Below are positions 10,843-22,800 of a stretch of DNA of 64,000 nucleotides, piece after piece. The stretch spans positions 628,839-692,838 of the forward strand of contig BDDD01000711.1 in the NCBI GenBank assembly GCA_001972305.1, read 5' to 3'. The notes under the pieces were generated by a model. The model saw only the letters and a program-made list of their open reading frames with translations, ran no database searches and was not told where the DNA came from. Each line of letters begins with the position of its first letter. Position 1 is the first letter of the stretch. The translations under genes and the position numbers were made by a program. This stretch comes from Cephalotus follicularis. Taxonomy: Eukaryota > Streptophyta > Magnoliopsida > Oxalidales > Cephalotaceae.

Positions 10843-11870
10843 CTGACTACGCACTAAGAGAGGTACATGAAGGATTATGTGGAAATCACACGGGGGGCAG
10901 AACCTTGTCAAACAAATTGATAAGACAGTTCTATTTCTGGCCCACCATGCATCAAGATGCCATCAACTTTGTAAGGAAATGTGATAAGTGTCAGAGAAAT
11001 ACTAACATAAGCAGAAGACCATCAGAGCCACGTACATCTATCACTACCCCTTGGCCATTTGCGCAATGGGGAATGAACTTCGTTGGACCATTACCAATGG
11101 TGACAGGGCAGAAAAAATACCTCATTGTGGCAATGGACTACTTCACTAAATGGGTTGAAGCCGAGGCCCTAGCCACAATTACAGAGAAGAACACGAAAAG
11201 CTTTGTATGGAAGTCAATCATTTGCCGTTTTGGGGTCCCAGAGTGATTGTCTCCGAAAATGAGAAACAACTTGACTGCCAAGCCTTCCAAGACTTTTGCA
11301 AAGAATGGAGGATATAGCATAGGCTTGCCTTAGTGGCCTACCCCCAGAGCAATGGCCAGGCCGAGGTCATTAACAGAGGAGCAAAGAAAGATGGACAGAG
11401 GAGCTCCCTAGCGTACTATGGGCTTATAGAACTACTCTTCGGACCACAACTGGTGAGTCCCCATTCAGCCTTTGTTTTGGATCAGAAGCTATGATACCAG
11501 TGGAGATCGGGGTGCAATCTCCCAGAGTGGTGCATTTCAACGATGGTAATAACGAAGAAGGATTGAGGAACCTCCTCGACTTAGTGGAAGAGCTCAGAGA
11601 TAAAGCAGCCATCAGAGTAGCCGCATACCAACAGAGGGTAAGCCGCTATTACAACAAAAGGGTAAACCCCCGACCACTAAAAGAGGGAGAGGTCCTCCAC
11701 AAAGCAGCAATCGCTGATCTTACTGGCACCAGAGGAAAACTAGCCCCTAATTGGGAAAGACCTCACAAGGTGAAGAGAGTGCTCCGACCTGGGACATTCA
11801 AACTTGAAACTCTGGGGGGCAGGGAGATCCTAGGGCTTGTAATGCTGAGCACCTAAGGAAGTATTATCAA
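10843..11870 (+). pseudogene. T1 Tat-type gypsy integrase (3' half of element)
   Basis: Integrase of a Tat-lineage Ty3/gypsy element: HHCC finger (REVHEGLCGNH ... CDKCQ, near 10857-10994), core domain with D in GMNFVGPLP partly changed to N, and conserved YFTKWVEAEAL. A one-base deletion near 11241 shifts the frame. The second catalytic Asp of the usual SDNG motif reads Glu (SENE, near 11251), and stops follow at about 11317 and in the frame covering 11400-11490. The C-terminal part is open again at 11491-11856 and ends with a degenerate AEHLRKYY-type tail. RT and RNase H are absent: G1 is inserted just upstream, so they should lie beyond the left edge. Dead integrase. Confidence 0.88.
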
Positions 11871-13136
11871 TGATTGTTGCAAGTATGTACAAATGTTCAA
11901 AATTCAAGAGTATCAATAAAGATGAATTTTTTCTTCAAAAAGAGCATGTCCAATATCATAGTTCCAAGTTTGCAAGGGACTTATACTTCGCCTAGGTTGG
12001 ATAAATTATAACTAGTTTACGTTTCCCTGCGTTCGACCCGTTACTGCATGATCCGTGCACTTGCGGCTATAAATTTTAAAACATTCTTTTTACGTGAACA
12101 ACAAGCATGTCAGACCACGCTCCCAAGGGAGCAATTAGAGCAATCCTTGATATAGGACCCAAGCTCTCCAAGTTTTAAGAAGACATAAAACTCCTAAGAG
12201 AGTAAACAAATATAGGCTAACGTCTAGAACAGACTGAGACCTCAAATCAACAAAGACTCCAATCCGAGGAGCGCTAAAGACTCCCATCTGAGGAGCACCA
12301 AAGACTTCAACGGGAGAAGTACTAAAAGACTCATAAGAGAGCAAAGCTAAAAGACTCCTAAGAGGGCAACAGACTTCTAAGGAAGCAATTAAAAAGACTC
12401 CCAACGAAGCAAATGCTGGTTAGCGGAGCTATAAAAATTCGTCAGACCAAACCAATATCGTGTCTTGATAAGAGAATCCATAAGAATTCGCAACAATCAA
12501 GTTCGTAGGCTGAGCACTTTGATACAAGTGCTCTCATGAGGGCTAGAAAGCTCGGTCGACCTGGTTTGAAAAATATCACACCAGACGAGATCATGGTCGG
12601 CAAACCTATAAGATCTTGTCCGAGCAGAAACATACCTTGATCAGTGAATATGTAAAAACTCGCAATGATCAAGTATCTTTGCCTAAGCGCTTTGACACAA
12701 ACTGCCCTATGGGGGCCAGAAAGCTTAGGTAAACTAGTCTGAAAAATATCAGACCGCTACAAAAGAAGTTTACAAATAAGATAGACTAATTGAAAATTCA
12801 TTAGGGAATTGCCAAAGCTCGGATCAAGCTACAAAAGCGTGTAAAGCAAATAAGATAAAGTTCTTAAGGGGATGGAAAAAGATACGATGATGCCAAATTT
12901 TTGTATTTTATTGACTTGAAGTGAAAAAAGTACAAGTTACAAAAAAAAAAGTACAAGGAAAAACAAAAAAATCATGCCCTAAACTTCGTCCTCTGACGAG
13001 GCATTATGTACATTAGGAAGGTCAGGCATTTAGATGTCAAGAGGAGGAGGGCTCATGACAGTATCCCCGACAGCACCAAAGATGGGAACCAGGGCACTCG
13101 AGTACTCAACCCTTGGTTGCTCCTCGGCCTCCTGAG
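11871..13136 (+). repeat. T1 3' region with degenerate tandem repeats
   Basis: No coding sequence in sense. Bases 12170-12410 contain about eight degenerate copies of AAAGACTCC(T/C)A followed by GAGGAGC or GAGAGCA. Bases 12480-12590 and 12655-12760 are two imperfect copies of a ~105-base unit (shared words CGCAA.GATCAAGT, GGGCTAGAAAGCT, CTGAAAAATATCA). Variable tandem repeats in the 3' untranslated region are known for Tat/Ogre elements. A poly(A)-rich stretch at about 12942-12951 lies at the end, where the antisense gene also ends. Confidence 0.7.
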
Positions 13137-15281
13137 CTAGACTTTCTTGTGCTTCAAAGGCATTGCGAGCTTCTTCTTCCTTAGCATCGACCCCTCGGGA
13201 AAGAAGTCAAACTCGTTCATTTCCAGATGGCAAACGATGGAGTCCATAGAAACACCTAATTGCTGAGCAAGCAGGTTTCGACAGGTGTAGAAGCCCCGAC
13301 GATAAAGTTCTGAGGCTTCTTTAAGAACTTTATCTTCAAAAGCTGACGAAGCCTTGAAGTCCTCCACGGCAGCCTCCATCATTGAATGGAATTCATCCGA
13401 AGACTTGAATTCTGTCAGAGCTTTGTCCACTGCCTTTTTCACCTGAGCTTTATCCCTGCTTCAGTAGCCGTTGAACTTCTCATCTAGAGCATGCAGCATT
13501 TCGCTGGTATGCACCAGGGTCTGGTCCACCTTCTTCCTCTCAGCCTTCTCCTTTTCCAGAGCTTCGAGAGCCTGCCTTTTCTCCCCCATGATAGACTCTT
13601 GGGCCCCGAGCACATCCTCCAGCTAGGCGCGGGCCTCGTCAGATGACATCTTGAGCTATGCATTTTCATTTTACGGTTGCTTAATCAGAGCATCGTCTTC
13701 CTTGGCATTCCTGAGCAGGAGGTAGGCATCGTTCATAGCCTAGAAAAGAGAACTCAAGATCAGAAAAAGAGTAGATAATTTACTTAAGAAAAATGTGTGG
13801 AAGTAACGAACCTTGAGGAGACACTAAAAATTATGGGTCCACATTTGACCCACTGACCAGTCCTTCCTCGCATCCACCTCGGCGGCAAGGGGACCTAACC
13901 TGCTGAGCTCAACCGCTAACCCCGACGTCCTCAAGCTGACACCCGAGTTGCTAAGCTCCTCGAGTACCTTTCTAACTCTTCCAAGATCAACTGGCACATC
14001 AGGGCAGACAGGTTCCCGATGGCTCACCTCAGGAGCTTTTTCTCGAGAAGTGCCTTCTCCATTTCTCCTTCTCTTCTTTTGCTTTTTGGAGGGACGAGAT
14101 GGTGAGGCATCGGTGATCTTATTGCCTTTTATAGCCCTTAAACTAGCGGCCTCAGCAGCGGCAGCCTCCTCGGTTGCTCTCCTTTTTGCCTCATCGACAA
14201 TCCTTTGCGAGGCTCTCTGCCTCTCCTCCATGGTAGCAGCCCTTGCTTTCTCCTGGGCAGCTCTCAGAACATCATCTGTAGAACACCGAGAAGCCATCGC
14301 TGCAGAGAACAACAAAAGTCACTTAGTTAAAAACTTGCATGACAAAAAATAATAATCATTAAACGGGGAAGAATAAAGAAGTCATTAGTGGAGGAATTGA
14401 AGGCTTTATACAGCTTTCCCCCTCGGCCACTGGCCGAGCATCAGGTTCATTTGGATATTCTGAACCTCCTCTCTTTCTATTCTCATGGGGGTCCCCTCAT
14501 CGTCCAAGCGATGGCGCTGACCAGAGGACATGCTTAACCCAATCCGGTGAAGACGATCCTCCTATACAGTATGATTCACGCCCTCTGGTTCAAGAGTAGA
14601 GAGTTTGGCTAGTTCACCCTTCTCGACTACAGACAGGGCTGACCTTTTGTTGAGGTGTGTAATATCCAATCTACCACACCACTGGCAAGGGACAAACCCA
14701 GGGAGATTCTTGACAAGAAAGTACCTCCCTCTCCAACCCTTGACCGACTTCGTGGGGTCCACCAACAATTTCTTGGTCAGACCAGGGCGAGACTTGAAGT
14801 AGTAACTGCACTTGCCAGGGGAAGCAGCCAGAGCATGGAATTCTTTGAAGAGCCCCACAGTAGTAGTCACGTCGATCTCCAAACACTTCACCAAAAATCC
14901 TATGATGAATGCCCAAGATTGCGCCTGGAGCAGTGAGGGATGAATTTTGAAATGCCTCAAGATCGCGAGGGCAAAGGTCAGAATTGGGAGCCTCAAATCG
15001 TGCTCCAGAGCATCCATAAATACCACAAAGAGGCCATCTCTGCTCTCTGTCACCTCTTTGGGATATTTGGGAAGGCCGAATTCCAGACCATTCGAGAAGG
15101 CATATTTCCTGGCCAATTCCTTAACTTTCTCTCAGCCGAGCACTCTTTTGTCGAAATGGATCCCAGAAACTTGGACGCCTGCTTCGGTGGAGGTAACATC
15201 GAGAGCACCCGTGGTGGTAGCGTCCGTGTCCTCATCCATACCCAAGGGGCGTTCAACGACACCAACCCCCTTCTCCGGCAT
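13137..15281 (-). pseudogene. T1 antisense gene, three predicted exons
   Basis: Antisense ORF between pol and the 3' LTR, as known for some Tat elements (e.g. maize-type Grande). Predicted exon 1 is 15281-14412 (ATG at 15281-15279), exon 2 is 14299-13812 and exon 3 is 13739-13137. The intron at 14411-14300 begins GTATAAAG and ends TTCTCTGCAG; the intron at 13811-13740 begins GTTCGTTA and ends CTTTTCTAG, and its flanking exons are in phase. Exon 1 resembles the 'putative gypsy type transposon' domain (LPILTFALAILRHFKIHPS, then VKGWRGRYFLVKNLPG). Exon 2 has a nuclear-signal-like KKQKKRRRNG, and exons 2 and 3 are rich in Ala/Glu/Lys coiled coil. In-frame stops occur in exon 1 (before EKVKEL and after VNHTV), at the end of exon 2, and at four places in exon 3. 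The phase across intron 1 is off by a base. Function unknown. Confidence 0.75.
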
Positions 15282-15820
15282 GACGAACTTCTTTAGGAGT
15301 TCTGATGTATCTAGAGGTTTGTTTTGTCCTGGCCATCTAGAGATTTGTGTAGAGAGAGAAGGACAAAGGTTCCTTTACTTGCCTAAGCAATTTGCTAAAA
15401 GCAAATGCAGCAAAATGGTTCACCTGAGAATTTGGTAGGATAGATCTGAAGATAAAACTTTTTGATGGTTGGGGAAGCTGGAAAATTTGATTGCATAGAA
15501 GCTTTGAGAGTTTGAGCAGCGTAAAGCGATTTCCTCAAGAAGATGAAGCAATTTAAGGAGCCCTAGATCGTTTCCTAACCACGCGATCTCTACCAGATTA
15601 AACGGTTGAGATCAACATATCAAATCAAACGTGGGATACGGATAGATTATGCGTGGCAACCGAAGAAATACAAAACAACAATGACCTTTCCTCTACCGCG
15701 TCATAATTAATGCCAGACTTGGGCCAAGAAATAAGGCCCAAAAGACATAGCAGTCTAAGTAATGGACTGACTTCAAGCCCTGCTCAAAGTTAAGCCAAGC
15801 CATTAATGGTCTTCCTCCTC
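15282..15820. other. T1 region between antisense gene and 3' LTR
   Basis: About 540 bases with no convincing gene on either strand. It should contain the promoter and leader of the antisense gene and, at its right end, the T1 polypurine tract. I cannot identify a good purine tract on the plus strand, which leaves the LTR start uncertain by some bases. Confidence 0.5.
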
Positions 15821-16318
15821 TGCCAATACCTAGGAGGAATCCTATATAAAAATACCTCCACGTGTCCTCTGGAAAACAAGACAAGTGTCCTCTAGAGCTA
15901 CAGACACGTGGCTGAGCAATTTGTAACATGAAAAGATAGCGCACAATAATGGCAGAGCACCAAATAAGTAAATGATGCGAGATCCTCGCAATTTCCTAGG
16001 GGTATAATAATCATCTCCGCAAGTCAAGCAAGGGAGTTACAACAAAGCACTACTATAAATACAACCATCAAATACATTACACAGGTCTGCCATTTTAATT
16101 CTCTAAAGAACCTAATTGCTTTCTTCTTTGTACATTGCCTGACATAAGCATCGGAGAGCCCCCGGGAGTAAAATCTCATGTTTCTTCTACTAGTTTGCTA
16201 CTTTTATGTGTAGGGAAGATCGTGATATACTCAACCTCGGAGCATTCACTGCGTTTTCCCCTACAAATCAAACCCTTTCACGTAAGGGACTGTTGAGGAG
16301 TTGATTCTTGCATCAACT
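15821..16318 (+). repeat. T1 3' LTR (about 0.5 kb)
   Basis: Matches the T1 5' LTR on the opposite strand (30845-30521 plus 27830-27661) throughout, e.g. CACGTGTCCTCTGGAAAAC, CACTACTATAAATACAAC and the end GATTCTTGCATCAAC. The TATAAATA at 16053-16060 is a good core promoter. The start is placed by alignment with TGATAC of the other LTR. The right end is followed by CTATA (16319-16323), the target duplication also found beside the other LTR (TATAG on the plus strand at 30846-30850). The two LTRs differ clearly more than those of C1 or G3, so this insertion is older. Confidence 0.82.
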
Positions 16319-18076
16319 CTATAGATTTCATTGAAAATGGAGTTGAGAAGCTTAGCACTAATGATAGCAAAAAGGAGGAACCTATAAAAAGAGAAACCTC
16401 TCAAGAAACCTACCAAGAAGCTCTTCATAACAAGACTTTGAAGGTGGTAAGAGGACATCCTCATGAGACTATCATAGGTAATCCTAGACTAGGTGTATCT
16501 ACTAGGTCTTGTATTAATCATAACTATATTGCTTTTCTTTCTCAAATAGAGCCTAGAAATATAGAAGAAGCCGAAAAAGATGAAAATTGGATCATAGCTA
16601 TGCAAGAAGAATTGAACCAATTCGAACATAATAAAGTATGGAACCTAGTACCTAGGCCTAGTAATCATAACATAATTGGTACTAAATGGGTATATCGAAA
16701 TAAAATGGATGATCAAGGAATAGTTATTAGGAACAAAGCTAGGTTAGTTGCTAAGGGTTATTCCCAAGAATAGGGAATTGATTTTGATGAGTCATATGCT
16801 CCCGTAGCTAGATTATAGTCCATTCGTATTTTACTTGCATATGCATCATATAAAGATTTTACTCTTTTTCAAATGGATGTAAAAAGTGCATTTTTAAATG
16901 GTTTGATAAAGGAGGAGGTTTATGTAGAACAACCTCCCGGTTTTTAAGATCCACATTTTTCAAACCATGTTTTTAAACTTTCAAAAGCATTATATGGTTT
17001 GAAACAAGCTCCTAGAGCTTGGTATGAAAAGCTAAGTGGATATTTACTTGAAAATGATTTTAAAAGAGGATCTATAGATATAACTTTTTTTTTACAAAAA
17101 CTCATAACGAGGACATTCTCATTGTACAAATATATGTTGATGATATCATTTTTGGATCTACTAATGAATGTTTGTGCAAGAATTTTGCTAAGATCATGCA
17201 GGATGAGTTGGAGATGAGCATGATGGGAGAGCTCAACTTTTTCCTTGGACTACAAGTAAAACAACTTAAGGAAGGCATCTTCATTAACCGATCCAAATAC
17301 GTCAATGATCTACTAAAAAGATTTGGAATGGAGAATGCAAAGAAGATCAAAATTCCAATGAGCACAACTACGAGGTTAGACAAAGACGAGCAAGGTAAAC
17401 TTATTGACCAAAAACTATATAGGAGTATGATTGGTTCCATGCTTTATTTGACTGATAGTAGGCCAAATATACTATTTAGTCTATGTTTGTGTGCTCTCTT
17501 TCAAGCTTGTCCTAAAGAATTACACTTGCATGCAGTTAAACGAATTTTTAAATATTTAGCTTACACACCGACCTTAGGATTATGATATCCTAGAAATTCA
17601 TCCTTTGACTTGTATACATACTCCGATCCTGATTTCGAAGGTTATATGGTAGATAGAAAAAGTATTTGTGGCACCTGTCAATTCCTAGGAAATATGCTCA
17701 TTTCTTGGTTTAGCAAGAAACAAAATTCGGTAGCACTTTTTACTACCGAAACTGAGTATATTACCGCGGGAAGTTTTTATGCACAAGTCATGTGGATGAA
17801 ACAACAACTCCTAGACTACGGCTTTAAATTTGAAAAAGTGCCTATAAGATGTGATAACACTAGTGCAATATGCTTAGGAAAAAATCATGTACATCACTCT
17901 AGGACTAAACGCATAGATATAAGATATCATTTTATAAAGGATCACATAGAGAAGGGAGATGTCGAACTAATTTTCATACCAACTAAAGACCAAATTACGG
18001 ACATATTCAGCAAACCCCTTATAAGCAAACATTTTCTAAATTTAGATTGGAATTAGGTTTATGTGATATCGAATGA
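16319..18076 (+). pseudogene. C2 copia pol, 3' half: RT and RNase H
   Basis: Starts in mid-gene right after the T1 LTR with a frame reading DFIENGVEKLS and continues into RT: WIIAMQEELNQF, NIIGTKWVYRNK, NKARLVAKGYSQ, FQMDVKSAFLNG, LYGLKQAPRAWYEKL, then the intact active site YVDDIIFGS (codons at 17133-17144). RNase H follows (FSKKQNSVALFTTETEYI, HHSRTKRIDIRYHF) and it ends near 18076. Stops at about 16771, 16818, 16947 and 17582 and a frameshift near 17090 disable it. It pairs with the 5' half on the minus strand at 30846-34023. SIRE-like, sister to C1. Confidence 0.9.
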
Positions 18077-18433
18077 ATTAAATGATCGATATGTTTGTGT
18101 GTTATTGCTTGATATGTTATATGTTTGATCATGCATCATCTACATTCGTAAAATCGCTTCATTTAGAAATCGGCAAAAAACAGAGTAAAGCGTCAACGCC
18201 TAGATCAAAAGTGTCGGTGGTTTGCACTACGATTCTAGGGCTAATATTGTGTAAAGTGACGCCGTTTTACGGAAAGTGTCGACGCTTTAGACGAGTTTTA
18301 TAACAAAAATCGTCGACTGTTGGTCATTTCCTACGAATCCCTAACTCTTTAAAACCCTTCTCTGGCGATTTTAAGTCGAATCAAAGCCGAAAATCACTTC
18401 TAAACCTCTCACAATCACCAAACCTGCTCTAGA
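18077..18433 (+). promoter_or_regulatory. C2 spacer before env-like ORF, with TCGAC-type array
   Basis: Non-coding gap between pol and the extra ORF, in the same place as 5880-6377 of C1. It holds words such as AGCGTCAACGCC (18189), AGTGTCGACGCTTT (about 18277) and AATCGTCGACTG (18307). The array is sparser than in C1. A regulatory role is inferred only from its shared position. Confidence 0.45.
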
Positions 18434-19449
18434 ATGCCTAGAACAAAGAGTGTTGAGATTGGGGAAGGCTCAAAAAGAAGAAAAAGCATTGGACAAAAAA
18501 GGAGAGCTAGAGATGTTGGGAATCAATCTTCACCGGAGGAAACACCTCCAGTAGTTATTTCGAACAAAAAATCTTAGTAGGTAAAACCCTAGACTTTGAA
18601 TTTTGCATTAATGAGGGTTTTTCTATTGTAGAGTGATTGAATGCCCAAGAACTAGGACCCCTATTCAATATTAATCTTCCTCATTACCCTGATTTAATGA
18701 AGGAATTTTATGTCAATATTCTTCCTAGTTCGGATGTAGATTTGTTCACTAGGGTAAATAATAGGAACATTGAATTGAGCTTTACTACCGTAGCTTCTAT
18801 TTTGGAGATTCCTTATGATGGCACTAGGGTGTCCCTGGCACGAGGGCTTGGTGCCAAAGATATTGGGCTATAGATAGTGGTTTTAATAAGGAAGAATGTG
18901 TGTGTTTGCTATTTTTTTGAAAACACACAAGTTTTGCCAAAAAATGTTCTCTAGGAATCTTAGTCTTGATCATAGATTCTTGCATCGTGCAATTGCAACA
19001 CATGTCTTGCCTAAAGCTGGTGGCTTTGATGAAATAACCCATATGGAGGTATTCAAAATCTTCCATATCATTACCGGTCATAGGATATGTGTGCTCGAGT
19101 TGATTCTAAACCATATGCAAGTGATACATGCTAGAGAGCATGCTAGGTTTCCCTATGGAAATATCATTACCAAAATCCTTATGCATTTCAATGTGGACCT
19201 GAATGGAGAACTGCACCATGCACTTCAAAGTGCTGACAAATTAGGAAAAGAAACCCTAGGAAGGATGGGGTTCAAGAAACACAAGAGGCTTGGGACATGG
19301 GTTCCCAAAAATGAAAATTCGGATAGGGTAAGTGGTGAAGAAGAAGAGGAAGGAGAAGAGGTGCAAGGAGGAGAAGAAGAAATAGCTCTGCAAGCTAACC
19401 CCGACTCTAATGTTGATCTGCCTAATAGCCAATTTGATCAAATTAAACT
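18434..19449 (+). pseudogene. C2 env-like ORF, broken and truncated
   Basis: Homologue of the C1 ORF at 6378-7694. It begins with ATG at 18434 (MPRTKSVEIGEGSKRRKS), then has stops near 18574 and 18630 and a frame change near 18870. It continues LSLDHRFLHRAIATHVLPKAGG (C1: VDHRLLHHLIVHQILPTGGG) to the acidic linker EEEEGEEVQGGEEE. The C-terminal coiled coil of C1 is missing: the sequence switches abruptly at about 19449 to minus-strand X sequence. That switch is the proposed inversion breakpoint. Confidence 0.8.
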
Positions 19450-19454
19450 CAAGA

Positions 19455-20960
19455 AATAATCCTGAGTCTTTCACAGGCATTATATCCTCTTGACAATGTC
19501 CCAACGTCTCTTACAGGGATTGGACTGAAATAGACTAGCCAGACCCTTTGGCATATCGATATCAGGCCTAGTACGAAGTATGGCATATATGATGGAACAT
19601 ATTGTCGAAGCTTAAGGTTTCCTATTCATGTGTGTCCTCTCCTCATAAGTCTTAGAAGACATCCTCTTGGAAAGGTAAATTCCTTGGCTAATTGGCAGTA
19701 AGCCATACATGGAATTCATTCCATATTATTTCAGCACTCTGCTAATGTACTGGCTTTGGGAAAGTCCAAGCAACCTACTTGATCTATCTCTTATAGATCT
19801 TCATTCTCAAAATGTAGGAAGCCTTTTCCAAATCCTTTACGGATAAGTTCTTGCTTAACTGTACTTCAACATACCTACATCATTCTCTATGTGTAGTATG
19901 TCTTCTACATATAGTGCCAAGAAAGTGATTTCTGGGTTATCCTATTTTCGGTAGACATTAGGCTTATCCATATCTTTGATGAAATCAAAATGGATATTTC
20001 AGCAACAGGATGCTTGCTTAAGGCTGTAGACCTTTGGAGCTTGCACCTCTTGTGCGAATTCTCCTTGGATGTAAACCCCTTGGGTTTGGGACATTTGTAT
20101 GTCCTCTTCAAGATAGCCACTCTTGCAGACTGTCTTGACATCCATTTTCCATAGCTCATTATCACAATGAGCGGCAATTAGCAAGCAGTATCCGAATGGA
20201 CTTAAACCTTGCAACTGGTGAGAAAGTTCCTGGTATATGCAGAGCTCTTGTCTTAGTGTATAACCCTTCGCGATCAATTGCGCTTTAAATGTTTTAACGT
20301 TTTCCATTAACGCCAATCTTCATCCTGAAGATTTACTTGCATCCAATAGGATTTTATCCTTTCAGATGCGTATACCAAGTCTCTCACTTGGTAGGCGTAT
20401 ATGGAGTCATTTTCAGATTTCATGGTCTCTTACCATGTCCTGGAATCAGTGCACTTCACTGTTTCCTCGCAACTAACAGGCTCGTCATCTCACTGACTTT
20501 ATGTTCGTCATTGCCTTAATGAGAAAACCTTATTTCTCAGACGTTGTCAAAAACCTTTGCCTGATCTCCTTGCCAGAGGAGTGCCTTACAGAGACTCTAT
20601 CTCAGATTGGGATCCCTTCCCAATTATGTGTTTAGAGGAATAAACATCTAATTCCTTATCATCTTGTGGGTTTCTACCTGGTGGAAACTCTCTTCATTTC
20701 ACCTAACTCCCACTGCTTCCTGCAATCAGGTATTCCTCACTAGGAATTTTGCAGTACGTGAAACAAAACCATATTTGTTCACTGGAATGGTAGAAGTAAT
20801 ATCCTAAGCAATTCTTATAATATTCCACAAACGTCTTGATCGTGCCTCCAGCTTAAAAGGTTTCCACTTTCTTATATAAACTGGACAGCCTTTAACCTAA
20901 CATTGGTTTAGGCTGGGTTTCCTCCATTTGAATATCTCACTAGATATGGAGGGGACGGAT
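19455..20960 (-). pseudogene. X-A reverse transcriptase / RNase H remnant
   Basis: Read from high to low coordinates: eroded RT with MDVKTVCKSGYLEEDIQMSQ and GEFAQEVQAPKVYSLKQAS, then a TGA where the family has Trp (SW to S-stop, near 19998), then the catalytic box as LYVEDIL (near 19895-19915) instead of YVDD, then SQSQYISRVLK and TRPD-like words to about 19460. This corresponds to the Tnt1/Tork-like 'MDVKTAFLNG ... YVDDILLIGNDVGML' group. Several frameshifts; not functional. Confidence 0.8.
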
Positions 20961-22085
20961 TTCAAAGCAATCCGGATTAGGATATGCTCTGTCGACTGTA
21001 GTGCATAACCCCAGAATATAAGTGGAAGATGTATAAAAGACTTAATGGACCTTACCATTATCTACTTCTTGTCATAAATCAATGACTATTTCGTAGGATT
21101 TTAGACTTGTCTTTCATAGTCTTTTGTTATTAGTTCCTTGAATTGTTAATGTAATGTTATGATAATTGTATAAGACGTAGATCTCTTTAGTCCACGTGCC
21201 TCTTGCACTAACTAGAACATTGTAATGTTCTTTATATACAGAGATCGTGTCTTAAATACATATCCATATACAAAATTTACAATTCATAAACACCAACAAC
21301 ATAGGTGTGAATTCTCTATTCATCACCATGACGCTAGTCCTTAGCTTTACCAGCTCTCTCAACTGTCTAGCATCTCTTAGCTACTGCAAAGAGCTATAAA
21401 TGTTAGTCTCACAACTTGGGTTCACTAGCCAAGTTGAACTTACATTGTAAGCTAGATAAAGTATATGGAAATACCCAACACAAGGCACTTCCTGCTTTGG
21501 ATTTAGGAACAAATTACAATATCTTCCAATTGCCTTAGCTTCCCACGATGGAAGTAGGCAAACTCCATATAAAACTTTTGATCCTTTCTAGAATGGAATC
21601 CCTTTTGCACTAACTGCCTCTTCCTTGAGTTTTCACCCTTGGAACTTAGATTCACTTGATCTATCTCCCTTTGAGATTATTCAAATAGGAAACTGAGGCA
21701 TCACAAACGATCTTGACCCATCCTGGTCAAAATCTACCTTTACAGTCCTCGACTGGGTGCCATACAACTTCTCGAGTTGTATAAGCATGGCACACAAGGT
21801 CTGTGAGTGTATAACCTTACACGTGCAATTGTGGCAGCATGCCAACAATTGCTAGTCTATGAGCTCAATAATCATCGTCCCATTACTTAGCCCCCTATGG
21901 CCTTGTGATGGTCGGATACATCGTACACTAGCTCAGGGTTATCTCAGTCATGACATGAGTGACTCTCATGCCCATGAGAATGTTACGCTAAACGCGTTTC
22001 CATTCACTGAAAATCAGATGTTCAAGTTTAGGAGTCCCATAAGTGTTTGAATTGTTCGTGTTGCCTGCCATTTGAGTATTTGTCG
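20961..22085 (-). pseudogene. X-A gag to integrase remnant
   Basis: Heavily eroded. On the minus strand near 22060-21960 a gag-like start reads MAGNTNNSNTYGTPKLE, then a word block about wild-type 'DDYRARTL' is badly mutated, then LTQLEELHGTQSRTVKVDF-like traces near 21800-21740. Down to 20960 only scattered integrase-like and spacer sequence remains, colinear with X copies at 38830-40308 and 51090-52403. No open frame. Confidence 0.6.
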
Positions 22086-22800
22086 TGTAACATCCCCCGA
22101 CCCGAGCTCGCTAATAGCTTAATGCGAACTTCGAGGCTCGGTTGTATTACGTTGGGTGTGAAACGTTACATCCTTTGGTACTCTTCTCTAAAAGTACATT
22201 ACATCATAAATTCATGTCTTGCAACATCATACATAATCTTAAATTCAAACTTTACACATAATCATCTTATATAAAGATGTCATAACCATATCGTTGGTCA
22301 ACATTTACACATGATCATTCTTTATCATAACATATAATACAGCGGAAAACATTATCTTATTACATATCAAAACATTAATGCAACATCATCGCATAGCCTA
22401 TCTTTCACAAAAACTCCTTCTTAAGAGATTCCTCTAAGCTCGTAATCTCCATTCATTCATTTCCTGAAAACATTTTATTTGAAAACAACATTGAAAGGAA
22501 TGAGCTCAAAATAGCTCAGTAAGGTGTTTTTATAGTAAACACATTTCATCATAACATTTTTCTAGTCAATACATATAACTAGAACATTTCGTAAAACATA
22601 TCAATTTTCTAATTACAAACTCGTAACTAGCACATTTCATAAACATAGAAGTCATGAAAACCTTAATGAACCCTTTACACCGCTTCACCGGGGCATTGTG
22701 CACTCCCCGACTACTATCCTTACATCACATGCATGTCCGTGAGCATCTCGCTCCATTAACATCCAGCATCTCGCTCCATTCCCCTTGAACAAGATAAAAC
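22086..22800 (-). repeat. Gypsy LTR-like fragment inside X-A
   Basis: On the minus strand it ends CGGGGGATGTTACA at 22086, typical of a gypsy LTR, and contains CACCTTACTGAGCTATTTTG, a word like those near the middle of Tekay-type LTRs. The 5' boundary (near 22800) is only where similarity to other X copies is lost. No clear target duplication is found, so it may be a truncated LTR. It replaces X sequence equivalent to about 50180-51090. No coding. Confidence 0.5.
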
